A stretch of DNA of 64,000 bases from Chelonoidis abingdonii (Eukaryota > Chordata > Testudines > Testudinidae). The position numbers and the translations under genes were made by a program. The DNA lies in assembly GCF_003597395.2 (NCBI RefSeq), contig NC_133769.1, positions 50,228,349 to 50,292,348 of the forward strand, in the 5' to 3' direction. Below are positions 11,401 through 22,289 of this stretch, piece by piece. The notes beneath the pieces are model-generated. The model searched no databases, had not been told where the DNA came from, and saw only the letters and a program-made list of their open reading frames with translations. Within the stretch, counting starts at the first letter, position 1. Each line of letters starts with the position of its first letter.

Positions 11401-12858
11401 ATACATTTATTTTACAAGGTGGTTTGCATCTTCCACTCTCTGCTCTGCAGAGGGATACTAGAAAGGCACCAGGGCTGTCGAGCAGACACTGAATGAAGCA
11501 CACCAGTTTTTAAAAGTGATGCTTCAGGAGAGGCATTGTAAACAAGAGACTATATTTTCTTTTCTGAAATACACTGCTAGCGTGACTTTAGGCATGGGGA
11601 CCAGCTATGTTAAAGATGATGTTTTCATGACCTAGGTTCTTCAGAGAATGTCATAAATCATAAGCCATTTGTGATCTACTATTTGCTGTTTAAATGAAGG
11701 CAAATGGAAGACTAGTAATATCCCTGAATGAGTCAGAGATTTCAACATCACTCACTGCCAGCAGGAGCCACAATTAAATCAATAATTTCTTTGTTTTGTA
11801 TTTCCTTTTAACTTTGTTGTAGCCACAGAGAATCTATTTTGGGGGGAAAGAGGTTAAATGAAAATCTAAGAGATTCTCTTAATCTTTTCGGCAAGCATCC
11901 TTTAGCCTCAGATGATCCCCCGTTTTATCAGTGGGCCATCGCCAGCCCTCTGCTCCTCAGAGATTGGAATGTGCAGCAATATGAGGTAAACAGATGGTGT
12001 GGATCAGAGATTTTCCACTTTTCCACTCAGAAATTAGGAAGTATGGAAAAAATTAGAGCTAGACTCCAGAGGAGTGCTGCTTCATGTGTTCACTGCATGT
12101 ATGTGTTCATGCACTACATGAAGCAAACACTGTTCTGTGGCTTAGGGAAACTGTATTACAGTTTTGAAACACTTCTTCACATCACTCCCTTTAAAGACAT
12201 CTCATAAAAGGATAGATCATAAGTACATGCGGCATGTGAAACATGCATTTCTGTGGAGTATTACCTTTTCTATTCATTGCTTATCTTTAATCGTGTTTTA
12301 CAAACAACTGTGTCATATGAGAACATGACATTTATTAAAAAGATATTGCTTTGAGGATACATAGACTTCTGTTACTAGCCATGTCACATGAATAAAGACC
12401 TTGAATTATGCATTCTACACACATGCATACAGTTAAACACAGACCTCCTGAGAAAATCCTATAGACTTGGCAAATGTTATTTCATTCAGAATTTGAATCT
12501 GAGAGTTGTTGGGTTTTTTTGTATGTCAATACTCCATTATACGAGTGACAAGGCACATTGACAGCTTTGGGGGCACTGGGCTATATTAATGATTATACTC
12601 CAGGTACCATATTGATTGCAGCAATCTAGAGTAATCTACAATATCAGCCCTGCAAAGTTCACACGGATCATTGTGAAGTCCACAATCTCCTCCATTGCCT
12701 CTTGTTCACTGTTCTGTACCCATTTACTAACGTCTCACTGTAAGCAAAAGCTATTCCATTAAAAGAGTTATCATGGTATAAGAACTAGAGAAGAGCATGA
12801 GTTGCAACTTTTGGATCCAGAACTGAACTTTTCCCAAGGTCTCAATGAGTATTCAAGA
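8440..12858. other. Long unique non-coding stretch
   Basis: About 4.4 kb without a recognisable gene or RNA gene. It holds an (AAAC)n-like simple tract (9640-9671), and short ORFs that have no codon-bias or domain support, including one at 11839-12207. Some AT-rich parts (for example 10850-11100) look like ordinary single-copy intergenic or intronic DNA. Conserved enhancers could be present, but single-sequence reading cannot show them. Confidence 0.5.
9640..9671. repeat. (AAAC)n simple repeat
   Basis: Run of AAAC units, AGAACAAACAAACAAACAAA-like, slightly interrupted. Confidence 0.85.
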
Positions 12859-12866
12859 CCTGGCTC

Positions 12867-13129
12867 CATAGGCGCCGACTCTATGGGTGCTTTAGGGCTC
12901 AAGCATCCACTGAAAAAACACAGGAGGTGCTCAGCACCCAGAGGCCTGGATTAATCTCTGGTGGGCCCCAGTGCCCAGATCATGGCCCCACCCCTGCTCT
13001 GCTTGCCGCTCTGCCCCAAGACTCCACCCCTGCTCGGCCTCTTTCCATGAGGCCCTGCCCGTTGATCACGTGAGGGGGGATGGGGCAGAAAGGAGCATCT
13101 ACCAGGAAAACCAAAAGTCAGCGCTTGTG
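12867..13129. mobile_element. hAT-type MITE with 8-bp TSD
   Basis: A 263-bp non-autonomous element. The left end CATAGGCGCCGACT pairs with the right end AGTCAGCGCTTGTG as an imperfect 14-bp inverted repeat (11 of 14). It is flanked by CCTGGCTC (12859-12866) and CCTGGCCC (13130-13137), a 7/8 match and the 8-bp length typical of hAT elements. The interior is GC-rich and non-coding. Confidence 0.75.
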
Positions 13130-13137
13130 CCTGGCCC

Positions 13138-15671
13138 ATTATAAATATGGGGACTAGCATGAAGCTTGGACATGGATCCAAGCTTTCCAAAAGTTTTGGG
13201 AGTGTTCAGAGTAGGCAGTAAGCAATTTGTGGTCATCTATTTGCAAATGGACGACTAGTCCTATCCCTAAATGAGTCAGGGATTTCAACATCACTCACTT
13301 GCTGAAAAGTACTGGAAATCGTCAGAACATGAAGCTTTCTACTGGTCATGTTTGTTTGGGGAGCGAGGGAATGTGAAGTGCTTTCTTTACCTTTAGGGAT
13401 TTTTATAGTGTCAATTTATTGTAGTGTTTGAGCACTTAAATCAACTTCTTTCACCACCAGCTAGAAGCAGTTGCTTGAGAACAACACAAAGAGCTCCTTT
13501 TCCCCAAGCATGGAGGATATAATAGTCCTTCCTCAGGATTCCCACTCCTTGCCACCCTAGGAAGCTTGGTAGCAAACTCAGAATCCAAGCTTGGGGCCCT
13601 CCTCTCTACCCCTCCTCCAGTACATGGTAGCACATTCTGCTACCACTTGATTGCCAGACTGTCCTGATGTATTTTCAACATTCCTTGTCATTCTCACTGA
13701 TTTTTTTACTATCTTTAGCTTTTACTGTCATTTATAGCTGGGTGAATTCCTCAGCTGTTACAGTTGTTCTGCTGGCTTGTTTAAATATATTCTGAGTTCC
13801 TGCATAAAAACAAAACTCTCTGCTCCAAAAGAGAAGGGAAAGTCATCTCTCTGTGTGACTCTGGGAGTCATCTCTCTGTGTGACTCCCAGACCCCTGAAG
13901 CATGGCTAAGGAGAACCATTAGGAAAACCATGACTACAATAAACAGAGGTTTAAGCTTCTGAAGACCAATGCTAGCAAAAGTATAATAAGCTTTTCAGAA
14001 CTCTGTCTGTTTGGGTTATGTTAAGCTGAAGTAACAATTATATCTAATCCTTAAATGGGTTTTAAGAGCCAAGATAATGTAACAAGGTTTTAAAGACAAG
14101 TGATTGTCCAAAAAGAGACCCGCAGCATGGTGTAACAATCACAGTCATATTCTCTCTCCTTGGTAGAAACACCAATTGCCTCATCTCATTCTCTTTCCTT
14201 CCCAGAGGAAATGAGAGAAGGCAATTACAGCTGCTTATCCTTAGAGGCAGAGCACAATTAAGTAAGAGAAAAAGTTCACTATGCATGCTGAGTAGTCCTA
14301 TCTTAAAAGAGAGAGAAGAAGATTGTTCTTTGGGTTTTTTGTTGCTGCTAAAGGAGCGGGGAGGGTGGGGAGGAACTAGTCTAAAGCAAGGGCATGTCAG
14401 CCAACACTATCTAATTGTGTGTGCTAAGTATTTTATGTGCAGAAGGCATTACAAAGATAATATTGCTTTTCAAAGTAGTGTTGGCAGGTTACCCATATGA
14501 GAACTGGACAGTGGACAAGCCTCCAAGAGACCGCATAAATGATCAGCAATGATTTGTTGTCAGTGGGGGAATAAGAATCTGAGGTATGCACATAGCAGAG
14601 CACCCCAGAAGTAGAATCAAATGGAACTCCTGGGCCAGAATCCCCTTTAAAACAGAAAGCTACCCACTGCAACTAAAGGGGAAACTGGCAGACACTGTAT
14701 ATTCTGGCTCTCAAAGAGTTTTCATCAGCATATCAAAGCATCCATCCCTAAATTTTCCCTAGCAGACCACATACGATGTCTAAAGAGGGCCAGCTTTAAT
14801 GAGCCACTTGCTTCTCCCACATCACCCTTCACCAATCACATTCCTCATGCTTTTAGCCTGCCTCCCAGAGATTCCCATTTCACCTGAGAAAGATGATCAA
14901 ATCCATCCCCAGGTGTCTCCCATCAAGCTTGCTCACACTCACACAAACCACACACAGAGAAAAGAGAAAAACACCCTTGGGGGAAAAAAAGAGAGTTAAC
15001 CTGCCATCAGTTGAAAGAATTTGCTCCTACAAGTTCCCATATTAGCATCGCTACCAGATGTTTCACATCAGCAGGCTATATCTAGGAGGAGGACAGTGAT
15101 CTCCCAGTTTAACTTATCTGAACCTGATGAAACTAAGATAAAGGAGATAGAACAAAAATGGAACAAAATCATCAAAAAGAGCTAGTCAGCAAGAAAAAAA
15201 CATACATCCTCCATTGGTTATCTCCTCAAACTAGTCATCCACCCATAGGAGCTAAATAGGCCTTGGTGCAGCCCTCTTGCTAGTGATAGACTAGAATAGA
15301 TCTGTCACTGAACAAGGATTTGGCCATAAAAAGCTATCTCCTGTGATACTGAGTCAGCTGATTCTGATCATGGGAGGGACAATAAGCCTCAAGTCAAAGT
15401 GGACATTCCAGGGTAGATGTAAATATTAATATATTTGCATTTTGAGTTATCTGGCAGTTTTAGACACTGCTGTTGAATTTGTACTTGTTCATGTTGTTTC
15501 TGTTTGATACTATGGCTATTTTTCATGTCTGTGTATAGTAAACCAAGAATTTGTTACTAATTATTTATTTAAAATTATTCATCAAGAAGAATAATTTGAG
15601 CTGTAGCAAAACTAAAGGTGTTTTTTAATCCAAAATTGCTACACAAATGCAGTTACATTTAACTAACTTAA
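13138..15671. other. Unique non-coding stretch
   Basis: No recognisable gene, RNA or transposon in about 2.5 kb. It contains a short tandem duplication (13841-13890) and a CACA-rich tract near 14930-14960. Confidence 0.45.
13841..13890. repeat. 25-bp tandem duplication
   Basis: Two adjacent 25-bp units begin AGTCATCTCTCTGTGTGACT and differ only in their last bases. Confidence 0.85.
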
Positions 15672-15952
15672 ATCAGGGGTGTGCACAGGAATTTAAATTT
15701 GATTGCTTTTGAAGGGGCATGTTACACACACCCAGATGAAAAGTTCACGGGACACCCCCTCCCCCAATTTCTCAGGATGCCTCTGGTGGGGATATCCCAC
15801 AGCAAGGAGGCAGTGGCTCCTCATGGCAGCAGAACTCTCCTTGTCCCTGCAGCCCTGGGAGGGAGGAAGCAGCAGGGCAGCTGGCTTCCAGCTGAGCTCC
15901 TCCCCTCAACCTGTAGAGCTGCTGCTTCTCCTTCCCTGCTGCTGGAGTCTCA
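15672..15952. repeat. GC-rich dispersed repeat, left part
   Basis: Begins with CAGGGGTGTGCACAGGAATT and continues GC-rich up to the MITE insertion at 15953. The same kind of sequence resumes beyond 16262 (CTGCTGCTTAGCAG...). It carries overlapping open frames because of low stop-codon frequency, not because of a gene. Confidence 0.45.
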
Positions 15953-16259
15953 GGGTATGGCTACACTTGAAATTTCAAAGTGCTGCTGTGGCAGCGCTGT
16001 GGGAGCGCTGCCACGGCAGTGCTTTGAAGTGTGAGTGTGGTCGGAGCACCAGCGCTGGGAGAGAGCTCTCCCAGCACTGCACGTAAACGACATCCTCTAC
16101 GGGTGTAGCGTGCAGCGCTGGGAGCTGCGCTCCCAGCGCTGCAGCACTGATTACACTGAGGCTTTACAGCGCTATATCTTGCAGCGCTCAGGGGGGTGTT
16201 TTTTCACACCCCTGAGTGCGAAAGTTGCAGCACTGTAAAGTGCCAGTGTAGCCAAGCCC
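15953..16259. mobile_element. Harbinger-like MITE, TSD TCA
   Basis: A 307-bp element with ends GGGTATGGCTACACTT and CCAGTGTAGCCAAGCCC (inverted). It is flanked by TCA at 15950-15952 and 16260-16262. The interior has several CAGCGCTG palindromes and long self-complementary stretches such as CAGCGCTGGGAGCTGCGCTC, so a single strand would fold strongly. Non-coding. Confidence 0.8.
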
Positions 16260-16262
16260 TCA

Positions 16263-16855
16263 GTACTACTGCTGCTTAGCAGACTGCCTGCCGAGGTGAA
16301 GGATTGAACCCCTCCCACACTCCAACCCCCCCTGCCCCAGCCCAGATCCCCCTCATGCACCCTGAACCAATCATTTCTGGCCCCACCCTGGAGATGCAAC
16401 CCCAGCCCGGAGCCCCTCCCACCCTCCAAACCCCTCAGCCTCAGCCCCTCCTGTACCCTAAACCCATCATCCCTGGCCCCACCCCAGAACTCTCACCCCC
16501 CAACTGATACCCTCACTCACTCCTGCACCCCACCCTCCTAGGTTGACCAGAGAGCAAGTTTGAAAAATCAGGACAGAGTATGGGAGGCAATAGATGCCTG
16601 TATAAGAAAAAGCTCCAACTATCGAGACTGTCCCTATAAAATTGGGAGATCTGGTCACCCTACAACCCCCTGCCGCAGCCCAGATAAAATGAGTGAGTGA
16701 GGGTGGAGGAGAGCAAGTGACAGAGGGAGGTGGGTGGAATGAGCAGGGGGCAGAACCTCTGAGAAGGGGCAGGGCAGGGGTAGAGCCTCGGGGAAGGGGG
16801 TAGCAAGGATGTTTGGTTTTGTGCAATTAGAAAGTTGGCAACCCTATGAGGTGAG
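16263..16855 (-). repeat. GC-rich interspersed repeat with minisatellite-like interior
   Basis: Read on the minus strand it starts ATAGGGTTGCCAACTTTCTA near 16847 and runs into CCC/GGG-rich units of the kind GGTTNGGGTGCAGGAGGGG between about 16510 and 16300. It is interrupted by a mariner-like MITE at 16541-16660. Non-coding; the proline-rich short frames inside are composition artefacts. Confidence 0.6.
16541..16660. mobile_element. Mariner-like MITE with TA target site
   Basis: 120 bp with inverted ends GGTTGACCAGA and TCTGGTCACCC, flanked by TA on both sides (16539-16540, 16661-16662). The interior (AAAAATCAGGACAGAG, CTGTCCCTATAAAATTGGGA) is a familiar self-complementary short element of reptile genomes. 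Non-coding. Confidence 0.75.
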
Positions 16856-16859
16856 TCAG

Positions 16860-17580
16860 GGGGTGGAGGCAGAGACTTTCTGTGGGACTCCAGCAGCAGG
16901 GAAGAAGCAGCAGCAGCAGCTGTAGGACTGGGAGGAGGAGGAACTCAGCTAGTAGCCAGCTGCCCTGCTGCTTCCTCCCTCCCTGGATTGCATATACACA
17001 CAGAGCTGTGCCCTTGCTTGCCTCCCTTTGTGCATGCCCATTCTTTAAATCTAAGTATTCAGAGCAGGGACTATGCCTTCTTCTTTATTTATATAGCACT
17101 CAGTAAACTGGGGACTACTGGAAATGAATATATAACTTAACAAACACTGATAACAGTAGACAATTCAAAATGTACAGTGCAAAAATGCAAAATAACCTTT
17201 ACAAATACATCTTACTGGAGGAAAGGAAAAGAAAAAGAATCCCTAACCATTTTCAACAGGGAAAAATATTCTTCATATTACTATGCTAACAACGTGAAAG
17301 TTAGGCTCACACCTGGTTATGAGGTCAGCAGCCTGCACATTGGCAGAAAAGTGCCAAAGCTGTGTAAAAATAATCCAGACACCATTGAACATGAAGTGTG
17401 CTTTCCAGTCGAGTGGAACAGTACATTTTCAAATGCCATATAGAAGACACATGCAAATCTCTAACGTAAATACATGCAATGCATTTCTTGTAGGAGGGTT
17501 TACATTTCCTGTTAGATCATAGCTTAAAGTATTGTGAGAGTGGGTTACATTTTGTGCAGCTTCCTAGTTTCTTTAAACTA
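16860..17580. other. Unique or low-information sequence
   Basis: A purine-rich GCAGCAG stretch (16890-16925) followed by AT-rich single-copy sequence. No supported gene. Confidence 0.4.
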
Positions 17581-17585
17581 CTTGT

Positions 17586-17773
17586 TGTTGTGTATTTGGT
17601 TGTCACAGTTTTTGTTCCTATGGCAACTGAGTTAGATTATTAGGGGATAGCCCAGCCAGCTTTGGCCAGTTAGGTGAGCTCTGTGTCTGTAAATAAATGG
17701 TAGTTTTATTAGCTGTCTGCTGTCTGGCCTCAAGTGATTTTTTCCTAAACCGGCTGCCCCCAAGGATATAACA
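17586..17773 (+). repeat. 5' LTR of Ty3/Gypsy element (188 bp)
   Basis: Starts TGTTGTGTATTTGG and ends GGATATAACA. It is the same length as, and almost identical to, the 3' LTR at 21995-22182. The preceding CTTGT (17581-17585) is repeated after the 3' LTR (22183-22187), a 5-bp TSD as expected for Ty3/Gypsy. An AATAAA at about 17692 could be the polyadenylation signal. Confidence 0.93.
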
Positions 17774-17775
17774 AG

Positions 17776-17793
17776 TGGCGACGAGGGTGGGAT
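17776..17793 (+). promoter_or_regulatory. Primer-binding site of Gypsy element
   Basis: TGGCGACGAGGGTGGGAT begins 2 bases after the LTR and starts with TGG, complementary to a tRNA 3' CCA. The TGGCGACGAG form is common in vertebrate Gypsy elements. The tRNA itself was not identified. Confidence 0.8.
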
Positions 17794-17939
17794 TCCAGTG
17801 CTCCTCCAGTAACAGAAGGAAGTAGAAGTCAAGGTAAAGAACAAACAAACAAAAAAACTGTTTGTTTGCACTGACTGTGAAAGTGAAATGGTCTTGGCTT
17901 GGAAAGTTCAGCTGAACTGGGAGAGTGCACCGGCATGCA

Positions 17940-20076
17940 TAAACAAGAACCAGTCTTAACACCCTTACTAAGGAAACATGCTGCTTGTTTTGGAGAGGAT
18001 TATGGGAAGTATTAGAGGACCACATGTGACATGCACATATAACTTGAACAGTCACCAAAATATTGAAGCCCAAACTGTGACATATGCCATCAGGACAAGT
18101 TGAGAGCAACCTGGAGCGCGTGATCACAATTGGATCTAATACAGTTACTCATAGAGCCCATGGCCACTCCTATCATTCCATAGTGAAGAAGATGGCTCTC
18201 TCCGGTTGCAGTGATTTTAAAGTCACTGTCAACCCAGTGTTGGTGCAGAGCAATACCCGCTTCCCCCGCATCGATGACTCTTGCAGTCTGGCTGGGGGAC
18301 AAAAGTTCAGTAAGATTGATCTGAGTCGCATATACGATGCGTGTCGATGAAAATCCCAAGGCTTCTTGACTATTGTGACTCATAAGGGCTTTATCGATAC
18401 TGTCGCCTACCCTTCGAATAACGTCTGCTCCTGCCCGTTCCAGGCTTGTCAGGAGTTCAGTGCTATCTGGATGATATCCTGGTCACTGGGGAATGAAGAG
18501 GGCTCACTTAAAGAATTTAGAGCTACCCTACAAAGACTGGAAGAGTATGGCCTACGAGTTCACAAAGACAAGTGTGAATTCTTCAAGCCTCTGTTGATAT
18601 TTGGGACACATCATTGATTCTGCCAGGTCTTCATAGGCCCTGCAAAAGTTAAAGCTATTGGTGGAGGCTTCCCCACCTCGAAATATAAGCCAGCTGCCTC
18701 GTTTCTAGGACTACTGAAATTATGGAAGTTCATCTCACAGTTAGCCACACTGCTAAAACCACTTCATGAGCTCCTTGGCAGACACAGGCCTGGAAGTGGA
18801 CTGAAGCCCGTGATGTGCATTTAACAAACTAAGGATGCATTGCTACTTCTGAGTTCTACACACTTTGATCCATCCTTACCCCTACAATTGGCCTGCGATG
18901 CCCCCCCTTATGGAGTGGGAGCAGTCGTGTCACACATATGCCTTCGGGGGAAGAGAGAGCCTATTGCTTTTGCTTCACGCACTCTAGAGCAAAGCAGAAA
19001 CTAACTACGCCCAAATCGAACGTGAGCTTAGGAATTTTTTTTGGAATTCGGAAGTTTCATCAGTACCTCCGTTGGTGGAAGTTTACTTTCTCACAGAATC
19101 ATCGACCCTGACCGTACATATTGGACCCTACACAGGCATTCCCATTAGCTTGCTAGTCGTATGCAACTTTAGCATGTTACTTTCAGCATGCACATATGAA
19201 ATCAAATATCGGAAATCCACTCTGCATGGCAATGCAGATGGCCTCTCAAGGTTGCCTTTGCTGGTCAAACATCAAGATAGTGCCCAAAAGGAAATCTTCT
19301 TAGTTTGAACAGGTAGAGAATACACCCATCACTGCTACTCGATAAAGAAGGCAACTTGCGTTGACCCAGTTTGTCCCAAGTTATGGACCTGGTGATGCAT
19401 GGAAAATCTCGAGAAGAGCTCTCTGGCTCACCCACCTTGTTACCATACATTGTCCAGGAGGACGAGTTATCAGTCCAATCTGGTTGTTTGTTGTGGGGGA
19501 GACGTGTCATTATTCCACCACCACTGAGATCACAGATGTGAAACAGCTACGTTCCGGTCACTGTGAATAGTGCGCATGAAGGAATTGCACGAAGCTATTT
19601 TTGGTGGCCTGGATTCGACAGTGCTATGAAGAGAAGGCAAAAGCTGAATGTCATGTCAGGGTGTGAGTAATGCACCCCAGTGGGCACCCCTACACCATGA
19701 GTCTGGCCTGAAAACCTGTGGCAACATATTCACATTGACTTGCTGGCCCCTTGAAGGAAGCATGTTCTTGGTAGCACTAGATGCCCATTCTAAATGGCCA
19801 GAAGTCTCTACAATGCAGTCCACTACTGCGAAAGTACTATCCAAAAACTACGGGACTCTTAGTTGTTTCGGTCTGCCAGAACAACTTGTGAGCGACAACG
19901 AACTGCAGTTCCTCTCTCAGGAGTTTCAAAATTTTATGAAGGCAAATGGGATACACCATATCATGTCAGCACATATCATCCATCCACCAATGAATTTAGT
20001 GAAATATTTGTGCAGACAATGAAACACGCTTTGAATCAGCAAGGACAACACTCCATTCAAAAGACATCTGATACTT
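17940..20076 (+). pseudogene. Gypsy pol (RT-RNase H-integrase), degraded
   Basis: Conceptual translation in shifting frames gives a Ty3/Gypsy pol of the K02A2.6-like type. RT: LAGGQKFSKIDLS (about 18290) and an intact CYLDDILVTG active site (Y-L-D-D at 18464-18475). Then FLGLLKLWKFISQLA, RNase H with ACDAPPYGVGAVVSH (about 18890-18935) and LHGNADGLSRLP. Integrase: an LRSGHCE-type HHCC segment, ALDAHSKWPEV and SDNELQF in the core, and HPSTNEFSEIFVQTMKHAL. Frameshifts occur every 50-200 bases, so no protein is possible. Gag, protease and the RT N-terminus are missing: only about 170 bases separate the primer site from RT-like sequence. Neither strand offers another function. Confidence 0.9.
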
Positions 20077-20247
20077 AGGAGCAGTCGTGTCACACATTAT
20101 GCCTTCGGAGAAGAAGAGACCTATTGCTTTTGCTTCACGCACTCTAAGCAAAGCAGAAACTAACTACGCCCAAATCGAACGTGAGGCATTAGGAATTGTT
20201 TTTGGAATTCGGAAGTTTCATCAGTACCTGTGTTTGGGTGGAAGATA
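20077..20247 (+). repeat. Second, out-of-order copy of RNase H segment
   Basis: About 165 bases repeat 18922-19077 (GGAGCAGTCGTGTCACACAT... to TTTCATCAGTACCT). They lie after the integrase core, where RNase H does not belong. This copy reads EKKRPIAFASRTLSKAET and EREALGIVFGIRKFHQY without a break, so it is cleaner than the copy in the expected position. Confidence 0.85.
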
Positions 20248-20249
20248 TC

Positions 20250-21264
20250 TAAATTTTCCTACAGAAACACACTCATTCTACGACCCAGGCATACCCTGGC
20301 CTTGTCGTAAATGATGGGAGGACAGCTGTGCACTTGCTTTGATCTGCTGAAACCTCTGAAACCACTGACAAACTGTGCAAACATAGCAGCAATCTCAAGT
20401 CATCAGACGGGACCGAGCAAAAGATCGAACCTTTAGACTAGACAGCCAGTTGGTGGCCGCATATTATATCCGGACTAATGGCCCTGCCCACAATCAATCA
20501 CTCAGACAGGACTGTTTCCTACACAGGTCGCGCAGAGAATCTTACCACCTGGCTCGAATTGTAGATCAGCTGTTCGCCAGGTCTCATGCCAGTCTCAGGA
20601 CACATTGCAGGTTGAGTGGTCGGACCTTCACCTCTTCTGGTGAGACATTGAATCACGACATCACCTGTTCCGACTGTTCTCCCTCCATTACTGCCAGTGG
20701 CTGATATGCCTTTGCCCACATGAGCTGATAACCACCATCCTCACTGTTCGTGCTGCGACCTGAGCCAGGTACTTTCGGCGTGCAAAACACACCAGAAGTT
20801 CACCTGTAATCCACCTAGAGGACAGAAGGGCCTCCTCATCTTGCTGGATCTTTAGCTATGGCGAACTTATGGTTATGGGGCCAAAATACCCAGAGTTTAG
20901 CGGCAGTGGAGGCAGTCTAACCCTCCTCTCTAGTCTAGTGTGTGTTTATTTAGGGAGACATGTTATTAAGAGGGCGAGAAATGTATGGTATTTGGTATGT
21001 CACAGTTGTCCTTGTGCAACTGAGTAGATTATTAGGGAATAGCCCAGCCAGCTTCGGCTGGTTATGCGTGAGTTGTGTCTGTAAATACATGGTAGTTTGT
21101 TTAGCTGTTGCTGCTGGTCTGACCTCAGTGATTCTTCCTAAACCGGATCCCCAGGAATACACACTTGTCATAGAATGAATTTGTTGTGCCACCCAGGCAA
21201 GGATGTCAAACAGGCAGGCAGAAATGGGAGCTGACAAGAAGCATAGAGGAGGAATGTGCATATT
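20250..21264 (+). repeat. Tandem duplicate A of Gypsy 3' end (pol tail + LTR + flank)
   Basis: This block begins TTTCCTACAGAAACACAC and repeats the pol C-terminus, 3' non-coding region, an LTR (20982-21163) and about 100 bases of host flank. The same order recurs in 21265-22288. Relative to copy B it carries many scattered 1-3 base insertions and deletions, which break the frame that is open in copy B. It could be a genuine old tandem duplication or an uncorrected stretch of assembly. Confidence 0.88.
20982..21163 (+). repeat. Extra LTR copy (noisy) in duplicate A
   Basis: TGTATGGTATTTGG to AATACACA aligns along its whole length with the 188-bp LTRs, with multiple small indels. It is followed by CTTGT, as the true 3' LTR is, showing that the duplication included host flank. 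Confidence 0.88.
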
Positions 21265-21978
21265 TCCTACAGAAACACACCTCATGCTACGACCCAGGCA
21301 TCCCTGGCCTTTCTAATGATGGGACGACAGCTGTGCACTTGCTTTGATCTGCTGAAACCTTCTGAACCCTGACAAACTGTGCAACATCAGCAGCAATCTC
21401 AAGTCATCAGACGGGAACCCAGAGCAAAAGATCGAACCTTTAGACTGAGACAGCCAGTTGTGGCTCGGAATTATATTTCCGGAACTAAATGGGTCCCTGC
21501 CACAATCATCACTCAGACAGGACCTGTTTCCTACACAGTCCGGACTGCAGAGAATCTTACCTGGCGTCGACATGTAGATCAGCTGTTGCCAGGTCATGCC
21601 AGTCCTCAGGACACATCTGCAGTTGAGTGGTCTGACTTCACCTCTTCTGGTGAGACATTGAATCACGAATCACCTGTTCCTGACTGTTCTCCTCCATTAC
21701 TGCCAGTGGCTGAGATACCCCTTTGCCCAGCATGAGCTGATACCACCTCCTCACCTGTTCGTGCTGCGGACCCTGAGCCCATGGTACTTTCGGGTGCAAC
21801 AACACCAGAAGTTCACCGTAATCCACCTAGAGACAGAAGGCCTCCTCATCTGCTGGATCTTTAGCTAGGGCGAACTTATGGTTATGGGGCAAAATAATCC
21901 CCAGAGTTTAGCCAGGAATGGAGGCAGTCTACCCTCCTTCTCTAGTCTAGTGTGTGTTTTATTTAGGGGAGGTGTTAT
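21265..21978 (+). pseudogene. Gypsy pol C-terminus (copy B)
   Basis: The longest open piece (21379-21735) covers the C-terminal region of integrase: RAKDRTFRLRQPVVARNYI, GTKWVPATIITQTGPVSYTV (a GPY/F-like chromatin or DNA-contact module) and WRRHVDQLLPGHA. It then runs into the Ser/Pro-rich tail and a non-coding segment before the polypurine tract. It retains more of its frame than copy A. Without the upstream pol it is not functional. Confidence 0.88.
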
Positions 21979-21994
21979 TAGAGGGGGAGGAATA
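21979..21994 (+). promoter_or_regulatory. Polypurine tract
   Basis: AGAGGGGGAGGAATA immediately upstream of the 3' LTR, the plus-strand priming site. Confidence 0.8.
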
Positions 21995-22182
21995 TGTTAT
22001 GTATTTGGTTGTCACAGTTTTTGTTCCTGTGGCAACTGAGTTAGATTATTAGGGAATAGCCCAGCCAGCTTCGGCTGGTTAGGTGAGCTTTGTGTCTGTA
22101 AATAAATGGTAGTTTTGTTAGCTGTCTGCTGTCTGACCTCAAGTGATTTCTTCCTAAACCGGATGCCCCCAAGGATATAACA
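21995..22182 (+). repeat. 3' LTR of Ty3/Gypsy element (188 bp)
   Basis: TGTTATGTATTTGG to GGATATAACA, followed by the CTTGT duplication. It is near-identical to the 5' LTR, so the insertion is fairly young compared with the damage seen in pol. Confidence 0.93.
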
Positions 22183-22289
22183 CTTGTCATAAGAATGAAT
22201 TGTGTTGTGCCACCCAGGAAAGGATGTCAAACAGGCAGGCAGAAATGGGAGTCTGAACAGAAAGGCATAGATCAGAAGTGGTGCATTTG

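Noticed and set aside
11839..12207. 122-residue ORF on the plus strand
   Set aside because: No recognisable domain, no splice or Kozak support that decides a start, and composition like the surrounding unique DNA. Length is possible by chance in 64 kb.
15681..16507. Several overlapping 70-127-residue ORFs in GC-rich sequence
   Set aside because: They coincide with a GC-rich repeat and a palindromic MITE, and are open in more than one frame and strand.
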